The translations under genes and the position numbers were made by a program. A stretch of DNA of 64,000 nt from UBA3102 sp964413055 (GTDB taxonomy: Bacteria > Bacillota > Desulfotomaculia > Desulfotomaculales > Pelotomaculaceae): positions 186,001-250,000 of the forward strand of contig CAYPRB010000002.1 in NCBI GenBank assembly GCA_964413055.1. Reading direction: 5' to 3'. Of this stretch, positions 23,613 to 32,559 are shown in pieces. The notes beneath the pieces are model-generated. The model did no database searches, was not told where the DNA came from, and worked only from the letters and a program-made list of their open reading frames with translations. Position 1 is the stretch's first letter, and each line of letters opens with the position of its first letter.

Positions 23613-26105
23613 TTGTCCAGAAAAAGAAAGTCAAAGGCTAGTAAAAAAACCGGAGACAAGGTAACTTCTGAAATAGAAGCGGGTAAAAAAAAGGTTGCTG
23701 AGAATAAAAAGATATCTGTAAATAAGAAGGCACTTGGGAGTAACGGGAAAATCCGGGATACCCGGTGGGAATTAAGCCACGCCATAGCTTTTTGGGGATT
23801 GGCTATTTTGTTGTTTCTGCCCCCGTACTTCAGGGGATTGTTTTTCCCGCTTGAGCAGGAAAAGGCTTTGATTTTTGCCACCGTTATTTTCTGGATTGTC
23901 TGGCTGTGGAAGTGGTCAAAGCGTGACAACGGTTTTCTTGCTCACCCGCTGGATTATTTGGTGCTGGCTTTTCCGGTGGTTTACTTTATATCAGCTTTTC
24001 AGGCCGCCAATTACGGTTTCGCGGTGGACGAAGTGATTAAGACTACTTTATATTTTCTGGTTTACTGGCTGGTATCAAGACTGGTGAGAAACGAGAGTGA
24101 CATAATTAAACTGCTGCAGGTTATCTATCTGGGTGCTGTTGGTGTTGCCCTGGCAGGTTTGGCTACCGCTACCGGGATTGTTCATATTAATGACGGATTC
24201 CTTAACGGACGGATATACTCAACCTTCCAGTATCCCAACGCCCTGGCCAGTTATCTGGCGGCAGTAAGTTTTATCGGGTTTTACTTGTGGCACCGGGCCT
24301 GCCTGGGAGAATCGAGCGGCGCTAACAGGGGCTCGGCACTAAAAAGCATGCCGGCCTGGGTGGATTTAAACAATTTTTACCCTTATCTTTACGCCGCGGG
24401 CAATTTAATTTTGCTTACAGTGCTCTTGGGTACCAGGTCCCAGGGGGGGTTACTGGTTTATGCCGTAGCATTCATCCTCTTTGTGATTATGTTGCCCAAG
24501 GGCAGCAGAATACCGGTAGCCTTTCATTTTGTTCTTGCCGGTATATTATCATTATTGGCAGTTCGGCAGTTTCTTTCGGCAGTTGCCAACAATAATATGG
24601 ATTTGGCCTGGTTGTGGATATTGATTGGGTTGATCTTGGTGTTGGCCGGACAGGCATTGTATAGTTTCATTGCCGGAAAAGGTGTATTTCAATGGTTTGC
24701 TGTCCACAGGAATGTTTTTTTGGCGGCATTGCTGCTGGTGGTAGTGTTTGCCGGCATCGGGGCCGGTGTTTATCTCAATAGCTATGGTGATACAGTTAAG
24801 TCACTGGTAGAAGAAATTAAGGTGCATAGCGCTTCCGTGAGAATATATTTCTTCCAAGACGCCCTGAAAATGTTCCAAGAGCGTCCGCTTCTCGGCTGGG
24901 GCGGCGGTGGTTGGCAGGAAGCCTACCGTGCTTATCAGGGATACTTATACAATTCCAATGAGGTACACGGGCATTACTTCCAGATCATGGTAGAAGCCGG
25001 CATTTCCGGTCTTCTGATTATTCTGGGAATCTGGGGGGTTTTTTTATATATTACCCACCGGCTTTACCGCGGAGCTAAGGAAGATCAGGCCAGGAAGCTG
25101 CTGGTATGTACCATTACTATTGCGGCATTGTCAATAGGTTTTCACGCGGTGATCGATTTTGACCTTTCCCTCTCAGCCCTGGCCCTGGTTCTTTGGACCA
25201 TGTTCGGATTGGCCCGGGGGATTGGGATGTACACCGGTCCTGGGCTAGAGGAAAAGAAAAGCAAAAAATATGTGCCGCCTAACAATGCTGTTCTGGCTGC
25301 TGTATCGGTTGTATCGTTTGTAATAATTGTTTTTGCCGGGTCTTTGGTGGCGGCAGGGAATTACACCGTACAGGCGAATAGGTATTTACAAAGTAATAAT
25401 TTCGGCAAGGGTGTTGAGCTGTTACAAAAAGCTTCAGCATATAATCCTTTTTATGCGGATTATCGCATTAACTTGGCCCGTATTTACCAGGCCCAAGAGA
25501 ATTTGGATGAGAGTATTGCCGAAGCACGGAAGGCAGTATTTCTAAGTAAGTACAGCGCTTCCTGTCATGCTGAATTAGCCGCTCTTTATCTGAATGAAAA
25601 TAAAAACAGTGCTGAAGCCGTTAATGCCGCTGAAAAAGCGCTATCCCTGGCCCCGTTTCAGATCCGGTGGTATGAGTTCCTGGCAAGGACTTACTTTACC
25701 GTTGGCTATAACGAACTGGTATCCGGAAATAAAGAAACAGCAAAGCAGTATTTTGAAAAGGCAGTTAAAATTCCGGATCGAATTAGCATTAAAAATGCCT
25801 CTCTTGATGAGACAGAGGAAAAACTTTGGCAAGGAGCGCGGTTAAAAATAACACCGGTAATAAAACAAAGCATTGGTACGGTGCAATATTTTATGGAACG
25901 ATGGGATGAAGCGGAGGTAAATCTCCAGGAAGCTCTGAAAAATGAAAAAACCAAAGGCGAGGCTGCCTTTTGGCTTGCTATCCTGCGTGAAAAGCAGGGC
26001 CGGATGGAGGAATCACAAAACTTATTAGTACAGTCGCAAGAACTTGTGCCTGAACTGGCAAAAAGGTATGCGGAGTTAAAAAATTTGCCGACTCTAAGTC
26101 AGTGA
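23613..26105 (+). CDS. O-antigen ligase/polymerase (Wzy_C) membrane protein with TPR tail
   Basis: Large envelope protein of 830 residues. A Lys-rich N-terminus precedes about 12 membrane helices. The Wzy_C/O-antigen ligase region includes GTRSQGGLLVYA and the periplasmic-type loop RPLLGWGGGGWQEAYRAYQ...VHGHYFQIMVEAG, the conserved His-containing signature. After a last helix near residue 590, TPR repeats (LLQKASAYNPFYADYRINLARIYQAQENL...) fill the C-terminal 240 residues. TTG at 23613 with AAGGAG upstream. A Wzz-like partner follows, so a role in assembling a surface or spore polysaccharide is likely. Confidence 0.87.
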   Translation: MSRKRKSKASKKTGDKVTSEIEAGKKKVAENKKISVNKKALGSNGKIRDTRWELSHAIAFWGLAILLFLPPYFRGLFFPLEQEKALIFATVIFWIVWLWKWSKRDNGFLAHPLDYLVLAFPVVYFISAFQAANYGFAVDEVIKTTLYFLVYWLVSRLVRNESDIIKLLQVIYLGAVGVALAGLATATGIVHINDGFLNGRIYSTFQYPNALASYLAAVSFIGFYLWHRACLGESSGANRGSALKSMPAWVDLNNFYPYLYAAGNLILLTVLLGTRSQGGLLVYAVAFILFVIMLPKGSRIPVAFHFVLAGILSLLAVRQFLSAVANNNMDLAWLWILIGLILVLAGQALYSFIAGKGVFQWFAVHRNVFLAALLLVVVFAGIGAGVYLNSYGDTVKSLVEEIKVHSASVRIYFFQDALKMFQERPLLGWGGGGWQEAYRAYQGYLYNSNEVHGHYFQIMVEAGISGLLIILGIWGVFLYITHRLYRGAKEDQARKLLVCTITIAALSIGFHAVIDFDLSLSALALVLWTMFGLARGIGMYTGPGLEEKKSKKYVPPNNAVLAAVSVVSFVIIVFAGSLVAAGNYTVQANRYLQSNNFGKGVELLQKASAYNPFYADYRINLARIYQAQENLDESIAEARKAVFLSKYSASCHAELAALYLNENKNSAEAVNAAEKALSLAPFQIRWYEFLARTYFTVGYNELVSGNKETAKQYFEKAVKIPDRISIKNASLDETEEKLWQGARLKITPVIKQSIGTVQYFMERWDEAEVNLQEALKNEKTKGEAAFWLAILREKQGRMEESQNLLVQSQELVPELAKRYAELKNLPTLSQ

Positions 26106-26187
26106 TAGTAAAAAAATTCAGTAACCTGTAGAATGAGCTATGATAAAATAAATTTATTACCGGTTCGGGAGCAAAGGGGTGTATAGC

Positions 26188-27024
26188 TTGGAAGAAGAAA
26201 TTAGTATTCGTGAATTGTTGGAAATAATGTTTGAAGGCAAGTGGTTTATTTTAGGCATTAGTTTTTTGGCTGTTTTCATTGCAGGTATTTTTAGTTTTTA
26301 TATCTTAACCGAAAAGTTCGAGGCTAAAGCCAATATTATATTTGATAAAAAGTTCATGGAACAACAAGGATTATCCATCGATAGTTATAACGAATTAGTT
26401 TCTGCGCACTCAATGGTCGAATTGATTTATAATAAATTGGATCTGGAATCTAAGGAGGTTTCACTCAAATCTTTTAAAAATTCTATTAGGACAGAAGTAA
26501 ATAAAGATGCCAGCCTTATTTCCATTATCGTTACAAGTAAAGATCCGGTCCTGGCGCAACAGGCAGCCAATTTACTTGGCACCTCCAGTATGAATTCATT
26601 TAGTAAAAGGCTTATTTCGGATAAGGAACGGCAAATAATTAAATATGAAAGGATGTTGGCTGAAGTTGAAACTGAGCTTGAGAAAACCCCTAAGCTTTTA
26701 GGCACTTTTGAAGTGCAAGATATGGGAAGTAGAGTAATTCAAGTTCCTGAATTAAACCCATTGTACCAAAGGCTATCCAGTAGGTGGGACCAATTAAGTG
26801 CCCAGGTTACTTTATTAAAAGCTGAAAAGGATTATCTCAATCAAGGATTGCTGGCGGATGCCGAAGATTTATACATAATATTACAAAAGGCTCATCTTCC
26901 TGACGAGCCGGTAAGTCCGCGAAAGTTATTAAACGTAGCTGTAGCAGGTATATTGGGCTTGATGATCAGTGTATTTCTGGTTTTCTTTAAAAAATATTGG
27001 AATAATTCCAATCCATCGAATTAG
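26188..27024 (+). CDS. Wzz-type chain-length determinant protein
   Basis: Membrane protein of 278 residues with the Wzz layout: N-terminal cytosolic EEISIRELLEIMFEGKW, first membrane helix, a long extracellular helical segment (LLAEVETELEKTPKLLG and SSRWDQLSAQVTLLKAEKDYL) and a second helix after the Pro-rich PDEPVSPRKLLN motif. Wzz proteins set polysaccharide length. The TTG at 26188 is better spaced from AAAGGGG than the GTG at 26179. No tyrosine kinase domain follows. Confidence 0.85.
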   Translation: MEEEISIRELLEIMFEGKWFILGISFLAVFIAGIFSFYILTEKFEAKANIIFDKKFMEQQGLSIDSYNELVSAHSMVELIYNKLDLESKEVSLKSFKNSIRTEVNKDASLISIIVTSKDPVLAQQAANLLGTSSMNSFSKRLISDKERQIIKYERMLAEVETELEKTPKLLGTFEVQDMGSRVIQVPELNPLYQRLSSRWDQLSAQVTLLKAEKDYLNQGLLADAEDLYIILQKAHLPDEPVSPRKLLNVAVAGILGLMISVFLVFFKKYWNNSNPSN

Positions 27025-27060
27025 TCAAGTACAGTTAAATAATCCCCATCCAATTTTCTT

Positions 27061-28512
27061 TTATAGCCGGTTCATTACCAGCCCGGTAACCAGCTTCGGG
27101 TAAAAGTAAGTGCTTTTCTGCGGCATCTTTTCACCACCGGCGGCTACCGCCGTGACTTCCTCCACCAGGGTGGGATTTAAGAAAAAGGCCAACTGGTATT
27201 GTCCCGTGTCCACGGCGGCCAGTGCCCCTTCTTCCTCGCGGGTGTAGGTAATATGTTCCGTTTTGGCCCTCAACTCACCGCAGATGCCCAGGTATTTTTC
27301 GATGATTAAAGTATGCAGCACCGACACATCCAGCCCCTGCCAGGCAGGGGATTTTCCTTGCGGCATAATCCTATGCAATAAACTTTCATTACCCAATGAA
27401 AGAAGGTAGAGCCGGTCCTTTCCCGTGTAGAGACCAAATACGTGGCGGTGGGGAATAGGAGCGTTTGTTTCGGTTAATGATGGGTTGCGGGTACCCCGGC
27501 GGCAAACCTGGCCTTTTTTTGCCAGCAGTCCCAAAAACTCCTGAAAATTGTTCCGGTCTTGATCCAGGGTGAATTTCTCCACCTCAAAGTTTTCTTTTAA
27601 TTGTTCCACCAGCCTTTTCTTGTCCAGGCCGGTTACGCCTCTGACCAGCCGGTGGGTGGGCAGGGCCACCAGGCCCGGGTCGTAAAGGTTGACCAGGGTC
27701 ATCATTACATAGTTATAGGCGGGCTCTTTGCCGGACGGGCAGCAGTTGCCGTCCGGCCCGGTACAGCACGATCCGGTGACGGAAACAACTTTATTCCCGT
27801 TTCCGTCATGGCCGGCGGCTTCCCGTTCCTGTTTGTAGTTTAAGGCGGTTTCGTAACGATGGTGCCCGTCAGCGATAAAGATCCTTTTATCGGTCATAGC
27901 CTGCTGCACTTGATAAATCACTCCGGGGTCCGTGACCACCCACATCCGGTGTTTTTCTCCAGCTTCATCCGTGAAACTGACATCCGGGGAGGACCCTTGG
28001 GCGGCCGTTTTCCGCAAGACCGAGTCCACACGCTTCCTCGGATCGGTAAAAAGGCCGAAAATAGGGCTGAAGTTTGCCCGGCAGGCGCGCATCAGTTTTA
28101 ACCGGTCAGCTTTATGTTTGGTTATGGTTTCTTCGTGGGGGAGTATGACCCCGTTGGTATATGGTTCCAGCCTGACCCCGCAAATAAAGCCGCTGCGGAT
28201 TTTTCGCTCGCCTTCCAGAATGAACTCCTGTTCGTAAAAATACAGCGCGGGGCAGGATTCAGGGACCAGCACGTTGTTTTCCAGCCAAACGTCTAACTCT
28301 GCGGCTGCCCGTGTATAACGGTTGTGGTCTTCATTATCAAACGGTCCGGTCTTACCGTATTCCAAACGTATTACATTGTGCGGATGGCGCTTATAATAAC
28401 GGTCCTGGTCGGCGGCGTCAATGACGTCGTAAGGCGGGGTAACCACTTCCGACAGATTTTTCACGGTATTTTGATTATAACGCAGTCCTTTGAAGGGAAC
28501 AACAACAGCCAT
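27061..28512 (-). CDS. DUF1015 family protein
   Basis: Uncharacterised DUF1015 protein of 483 residues, widespread in anaerobes. It shows the family's opening VVPFKGLRYNQ...TPPYDVI, the PHEETITKHKADRLKLM segment, the FIADGHHRYETAL motif and the LHTLIIEKYLGI region. An insertion SCCTGPDGNCC carries two CC pairs and could bind a metal. ATG at 28512 with ACTGGAGGA upstream. The role is unknown; relatives are often placed with amino-acid or phosphoserine metabolism, which the context here does not settle. Confidence 0.88.
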   Translation of the reverse strand: MAVVVPFKGLRYNQNTVKNLSEVVTPPYDVIDAADQDRYYKRHPHNVIRLEYGKTGPFDNEDHNRYTRAAAELDVWLENNVLVPESCPALYFYEQEFILEGERKIRSGFICGVRLEPYTNGVILPHEETITKHKADRLKLMRACRANFSPIFGLFTDPRKRVDSVLRKTAAQGSSPDVSFTDEAGEKHRMWVVTDPGVIYQVQQAMTDKRIFIADGHHRYETALNYKQEREAAGHDGNGNKVVSVTGSCCTGPDGNCCPSGKEPAYNYVMMTLVNLYDPGLVALPTHRLVRGVTGLDKKRLVEQLKENFEVEKFTLDQDRNNFQEFLGLLAKKGQVCRRGTRNPSLTETNAPIPHRHVFGLYTGKDRLYLLSLGNESLLHRIMPQGKSPAWQGLDVSVLHTLIIEKYLGICGELRAKTEHITYTREEEGALAAVDTGQYQLAFFLNPTLVEEVTAVAAGGEKMPQKSTYFYPKLVTGLVMNRL

Positions 28513-28567
28513 GATCGTCCTCCAGTTTTCCTTTAACAATTATGGATAAATTGTAATATAACCGGCT

Positions 28568-28620
28568 CAAAAAAACAATGACTGTTATCAATGCCAATTC
28601 TTTAAAGAATAACAGTCACT
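28568..28620 (-). terminator. Terminator of the MazG-like gene (minus strand)
   Basis: ATGACTGTTAT (28578-28588) pairs with ATAACAGTCAC (28609-28619). On the minus strand it is followed by TTTTTTT, between the MazG-like stop and the DUF1015 start. Confidence 0.85.
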
Positions 28621-28636
28621 TATTTAAGAAAACCTT

Positions 28637-28972
28637 TTAATGACCGGTAGTATTATCTTCTTTCCGGGTCCACCGGTCGCTGTCCCGGTAGCGGTATTTA
28701 GCCATCACCCGCTTGAAAGCATCTGCCAGATCGATATTAAGTGCATTGGCGTAGCAAATCAGAATGAATAATATGTCAGCTATTTCAAGCGCCAGGTCGC
28801 CCATGGGTTCATCGGGTTTTTTGGGTTTTTCACCGAACTGGTGGTTTATTTCCCGTGCCAGTTCGCCTACTTCTTCAGTAAGCCTTGCCATCATGGAAAG
28901 AGGGCTCCAGTAACCTTCTTCAAACTGGCTGATCCATGCGTCCACTTCCTTCTGCATTGCTTTTATTTCCAT
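28637..28972 (-). CDS. MazG-like nucleotide pyrophosphohydrolase
   Basis: All-alpha NTP pyrophosphohydrolase, 111 residues, single MazG domain. The metal-binding EExxE motif is seen in ARLTEEVGELAREI, and the second EIADILFILICYANAL helix supplies the ExxD residues. The most similar known type is YpjD of Bacillus. It probably removes abnormal nucleoside triphosphates. ATG at 28972 with CGGAGG upstream. Confidence 0.9.
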   Translation of the reverse strand: MEIKAMQKEVDAWISQFEEGYWSPLSMMARLTEEVGELAREINHQFGEKPKKPDEPMGDLALEIADILFILICYANALNIDLADAFKRVMAKYRYRDSDRWTRKEDNTTGH

Positions 28973-29178
28973 GATTGTTTTTCCTCCGTTTGTGTTAATG
29001 CTTACCTTTAAAAGTTATGTGATATGTTTGACCGTCTAAATTTTACCCTTTTTTACTTGATGGTGCAAGTTCAGTTAGGAGATATAATTTTGTTTGCCGG
29101 TTGGTTTTAAAGGCATAATTTTCATGTTGGTCCAATATTATTAAATAAGATAAAGATCCACGGAGGGGGGATGCCTGC

Positions 29179-29904
29179 TTGCGTCCACGCTGGTTAGTTT
29201 TAAACAAGCAAAAGGTGAGAACGATCCTGGTTATTTTGGTTGCCGCGGCGTTGCTGATTTGGGGCACCGGACGGATAATTTCCCACGGTATTGCCAAAAT
29301 TCCCCCGCGGGATATGCTTAAAGCCGGTTTGGAGAAAACCCTGGCCAGCAGCAGCTTCCGTTACCAGGCGGAAGCCAGGCTTACATCCGGGGGTGAGGAC
29401 CAGACCGAGACCGAATTCTACAGCAAAGTGGAAGGTGAGAAAGTGCTGCCGGACCGGGTACGCATTAAGGGCGTTATGATGAACACGCCCGTGGAGTTCA
29501 TCCAGGTGCAGGATAAGGCCTACTTAAAAGACCAGTCCACCGGTAGTTGGATTACCCTGCCTGGTAACAAGTTGGCCGATTCAGAACTGTTTTATGCCGA
29601 ATTGAACCCGCTGGCCTTCTTTAATTTTAAAGATGTTCCGGAGCTGAAATATATCGGGGACGTGAAGGTCGCTGGTGAAAAATTGCTTCTTTTAGAAATG
29701 CGGCCGAATTTAATGAATCCCTTTCTGGAATTACGCTTAAAAGACTATTATTATCAAGTGTGGCTCGCACCGGAAGATTTTCGCTTGCGGCAAGCGGTCA
29801 TCCAGGCTGATGATAAGCAGAACCCCGGAAGCGGTATCGAAATCAGCCTGCGGATCTGGGATTACGACCAGGATATAGTCGTTAATCCGCCGGCGGCAAA
29901 TTAG
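29179..29904 (+). CDS. LolA-like/DUF6612-type anchored envelope protein
   Basis: Membrane-anchored protein of 241 residues: basic N-terminus, one helix (TILVILVAAALLIWGTG) and an extracellular beta-rich domain (SSFRYQAEARLTSGGED, VEFIQVQDKAYLKDQSTGSWITLPG, YYYQVWLAPEDFRLRQAVIQ) like the LolA/LppX-type half-barrel of Firmicute lipoproteins. TTG at 29179 after GGAGGGGGG; an ATG at 29171 is in another frame. Function is unknown. Confidence 0.7.
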   Translation: MRPRWLVLNKQKVRTILVILVAAALLIWGTGRIISHGIAKIPPRDMLKAGLEKTLASSSFRYQAEARLTSGGEDQTETEFYSKVEGEKVLPDRVRIKGVMMNTPVEFIQVQDKAYLKDQSTGSWITLPGNKLADSELFYAELNPLAFFNFKDVPELKYIGDVKVAGEKLLLLEMRPNLMNPFLELRLKDYYYQVWLAPEDFRLRQAVIQADDKQNPGSGIEISLRIWDYDQDIVVNPPAAN

Positions 29905-29906
29905 AA

Positions 29907-29942
29907 GGCAGTCCCGGTATTTAACTCCGGGCCTGTTTTTTT
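29907..29942 (+). terminator. Rho-independent terminator before hpt
   Basis: CAGTCCCGG (29909-29917) pairs with CCGGGCCTG (29927-29935) with one mismatch, followed by T7. Confidence 0.88.
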
Positions 29943-29956
29943 ATGGTATACTTTAA

Positions 29957-29986
29957 TTGACACCGCGGTTTTGGTCCTGTTATAAT
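29957..29986 (+). promoter_or_regulatory. Sigma-A-type promoter of hpt-guaA
   Basis: TTGACA at 29957-29962 and TATAAT at 29981-29986, both perfect consensus, with an 18-bp spacer, 42 bp before the hpt start. Confidence 0.85.
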
Positions 29987-30027
29987 ATTTCGGATTTAAT
30001 TGGAATTTTATCAACGGAGGGATTAAC

Positions 30028-30570
30028 GTGCATCCGGATGGTGAAAAAATCCTCTTTTCAGAGGAGACAATTCGCGCCCGGGTAGCAGAACTGGGCGCTG
30101 AAATATCACGCGATTACGCGGGGAAGGAATTATTGGCGGTCAGCATTCTAAAAGGAGCCGCGATTTTCCTGGCAGACCTGGTACGCTGTATCACGGTACC
30201 GACTTTTTTTGATTTTATTGCCGTTTCCAGTTACGGTTCGTCGACGAAATCTTCCGGGGCGGTTCGGATCCTTAAAGACCTGGACTGCAGCATAGAGGGA
30301 CGCCACGTTCTGATTGTTGAAGATATTGTCGATAGCGGGCTCACTTTGAATTACCTGGCGGACAGCTTGAATTTTCGGGACCCGGCCAGCCTGAGCATAT
30401 GCACCCTGCTGGATAAGTCGTCCCGCCGCGAGGTGCCGGTGCAGATTCATTATAACGGTTTTATTATCCCGGATGAATTTGTGGTGGGTTACGGGTTGGA
30501 TTATAATGAACGTTACCGGAACTTACCGTACGTCATGACTTTAAAACCGCAGATTTACGAGGAGGCTTGA
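30028..30570 (+). CDS. hpt: Hypoxanthine phosphoribosyltransferase
   Basis: Salvages hypoxanthine (and often guanine) with PRPP to IMP/GMP. The 180-residue protein shows SILKGAAIFLADLVR, the flexible-loop VSSYGSSTKSSG and the PRPP motif VLIVEDIVDSGLTL, and ends with the YRNLPYV segment of HPRTs. GTG at 30028 with ACGGAGGG upstream. guaA follows after eight bases, so the two GMP-supplying genes share a transcript. Confidence 0.96.
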   Translation: MHPDGEKILFSEETIRARVAELGAEISRDYAGKELLAVSILKGAAIFLADLVRCITVPTFFDFIAVSSYGSSTKSSGAVRILKDLDCSIEGRHVLIVEDIVDSGLTLNYLADSLNFRDPASLSICTLLDKSSRREVPVQIHYNGFIIPDEFVVGYGLDYNERYRNLPYVMTLKPQIYEEA

Positions 30571-30578
30571 ATTAAAAA

Positions 30579-32123
30579 ATGTCTACACTTGATGAGCGGG
30601 AATTAATTATAGTTCTGGATTTCGGCGGCCAGTACAGCCATTTAATTGCACGGCGCATTCGGGAACTTAAGGTTTTTTGCGAGATGCTGCCTTTTTCGAC
30701 CCCGGTAGAGGAGATAAAAGCCAGACAGCCCAAAGGAATTGTTTTTTCCGGCGGCCCATCCAGTGTTTACCAGGAAAACGTGCCGGTATGCGATCCGGCC
30801 ATCTACGACCAGGGGATTCCAATCCTGGGGATATGTTACGGCATGCAGTTGATGGCCCACCAACTGGGAGGGGATGTATCCGGGGCCGCCCACCGTGAGT
30901 ACGGCAGAACCGAGTTGCAAGTTTTAGAGCGTGAGGGGCTTTTAGCCTGCATGGATTCCGTGGAACCGTGCTGGATGAGCCACGGCGACCTGGTGCAAGC
31001 GCCACCTCCGGATTTCCGTATCGTAGCGCGTACGGACAAGGGCCCGGTGGCGGCCATGGTTGCTCCGGACAGGAAGCTTTACGCCGTCCAGTTTCACCCG
31101 GAAGTGATCCATACCCCCAGGGGGCAAGAAATGCTGAAAATATTTCTTTATAACATTTGCGGCTGCCGCGGTATTTGGACCATGGATTCCTTCCTGGAGC
31201 AGGCCGTGACAGAAGTGCGGGAGCAGGTAGGAGATAAAAAAGTGCTTTGCGGTTTAAGCGGCGGCGTTGATTCGTCAGTAGCGGCCGTGCTCGTGCACCG
31301 GGCGGTGGGGGACAGGCTTACCTGTGTTTTTGTCAACCACGGTTTGCTGCGCAAGGGTGAAGCCGGGCAGGTGCTGGAAACATTTAAAGAGAAGTTTAAG
31401 ATTAACCTGATACATATTGATGCCCGGGAGCGTTTTTTGGCCAGGCTCGCCGGAGTGACCGACCCGGAGCAAAAAAGAAAAATTATCGGTGCAGAGTTTA
31501 TCCGGGTTTTTGAGCAGGCGGCCGCTGACCTGGGAGAAGCGGAATTTTTGGTGCAGGGTACGCTGTACCCGGATGTGGTCGAAAGCGGTACGGCCACGGC
31601 GGCGGTGATAAAAAGCCACCACAACGTGGGGGGGCTGCCGGAGGATATGCGTTTTGAGCTGGTGGAGCCCCTGCGCTGGCTATTCAAGGATGAAGTGCGG
31701 GCCCTGGGCGAAGAGATGGGGTTGCCTGCGGAGGTAGTATGGCGCCAGCCCTTCCCCGGTCCCGGCCTGGCGGTGCGTATTTTGGGCGAGGTAACTCCGG
31801 AGAAGGTGGCGGTGCTGCAGGAGGCGGACGCCATTGTAGAACAAGAAATCAAAAAGGCGGGCCTTTACCGGGAGATCTGGCAGTCTTTTGCGATTCTTCC
31901 GGATATGCGCAGCGTTGGTGTGATGGGCGATGAACGGACTTATTCCCATACCGTGGCTGTTCGCGCGGTACACAGCCGGGATGCCATGACCGCGGACTGG
32001 GTGCGCCTCCCCTACGGGGTGCTGGGCACCATTTCCTCCCGCATTGTCGGTGAAATCAAGGAGGTCAACCGGGTGGTTTACGATATTACTTCCAAACCCC
32101 CGGCCACTATAGAGTGGGAATAG
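30579..32123 (+). CDS. guaA: GMP synthase (glutamine-hydrolysing)
   Basis: Makes GMP from XMP, glutamine and ATP. The 514-residue two-domain protein has an N-terminal class I amidotransferase with the nucleophile in GICYGMQLMAH and the FHPEV His-Glu pair, then the ATP-pyrophosphatase P-loop GLSGGVDSSVAA and the dimerisation domain ending in DITSKPPATIEWE. ATG at 30579 with GAGGAGG inside the end of hpt. Downstream lies the promoter of the pur operon. Confidence 0.98.
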   Translation: MSTLDERELIIVLDFGGQYSHLIARRIRELKVFCEMLPFSTPVEEIKARQPKGIVFSGGPSSVYQENVPVCDPAIYDQGIPILGICYGMQLMAHQLGGDVSGAAHREYGRTELQVLEREGLLACMDSVEPCWMSHGDLVQAPPPDFRIVARTDKGPVAAMVAPDRKLYAVQFHPEVIHTPRGQEMLKIFLYNICGCRGIWTMDSFLEQAVTEVREQVGDKKVLCGLSGGVDSSVAAVLVHRAVGDRLTCVFVNHGLLRKGEAGQVLETFKEKFKINLIHIDARERFLARLAGVTDPEQKRKIIGAEFIRVFEQAAADLGEAEFLVQGTLYPDVVESGTATAAVIKSHHNVGGLPEDMRFELVEPLRWLFKDEVRALGEEMGLPAEVVWRQPFPGPGLAVRILGEVTPEKVAVLQEADAIVEQEIKKAGLYREIWQSFAILPDMRSVGVMGDERTYSHTVAVRAVHSRDAMTADWVRLPYGVLGTISSRIVGEIKEVNRVVYDITSKPPATIEWE

Positions 32124-32153
32124 GGATGCTTAAATAACTAAAAGCACTTTTTA

Positions 32154-32182
32154 TTGACAGTCTCAGTGTGCATTGTTAAGAT
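32154..32182 (+). promoter_or_regulatory. Sigma-A-type promoter of the pur operon
   Basis: TTGACA at 32154-32159 and TAAGAT at 32177-32182 with a 17-bp spacer. Transcription would begin near 32189, about 70 bases before the riboswitch aptamer. Confidence 0.8.
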
Positions 32183-32254
32183 AAAAGCAGGTAATCAGTC
32201 TGATTGTTTTTTAACGGTATAGTGGTTATTATTTTTGAAAGTCAAGTCGTATAC

Positions 32255-32418
32255 CGGAGAGAAAGTGTGCCTAGGGTTCCACGCCACCGTTAAGTAAGCA
32301 AGGGGGCGGTTTGGTCCGAGCGGCACAGACCTCTGGAGACTGGATTAAACCTAATGTCCTTGATAATAAATTTTTCACAGAGGTTACACCGGGAAGGGAT
32401 AAAAGCCCAGGCGGATAG
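32255..32418 (+). promoter_or_regulatory. ykkC-family riboswitch, probable PRPP class
   Basis: The conserved ykkC blocks appear in order: CTAGGGTTCC (32271-32280), TGGTCCGAG (32322-32330), ACACCGGGA (32386-32394) and GATAAAAGCCCAGG (32398-32411). Guanidine-I, ppGpp and PRPP aptamers share this core. The gene context, directly before purE-B-C-F-M-N-H-D, favours the PRPP class known to activate purine synthesis. A long internal arm fills 32331-32385. The 3' block overlaps the left arm of a terminator, so ligand binding should switch expression on. Confidence 0.85.
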
Positions 32419-32463
32419 GTTTCACTCGCTGACGAGGTCCTGTTCGCATGGGCTTGAGTTTTT
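32403..32463 (+). terminator. Expression-platform terminator of the pur riboswitch
   Basis: AAGCCCA (32403-32409) pairs with TGGGCTT (32449-32455), with nested CTCG/CGAG pairing, followed by a T-run. The left arm is the 3' conserved block of the aptamer. Confidence 0.8.
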
Positions 32464-32559
32464 CCTGAAGTATGATTTTTTATTATAGGCTTATAATACT
32501 TGAAGTTGCACTGAACGTATAACAAACATCTCCTGTTTCCTACAAAAAATCTGGGAGCG

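Noticed and set aside
29043..29297. 84-codon reverse frame upstream of the LolA-like gene
   Set aside because: It overlaps a better-supported plus-strand gene with a strong ribosome site and has no recognisable motif.
32124..32559. Guanine/adenine riboswitch in tandem with the ykkC element
   Set aside because: I looked for the purine aptamer core and saw none before or after the ykkC element.
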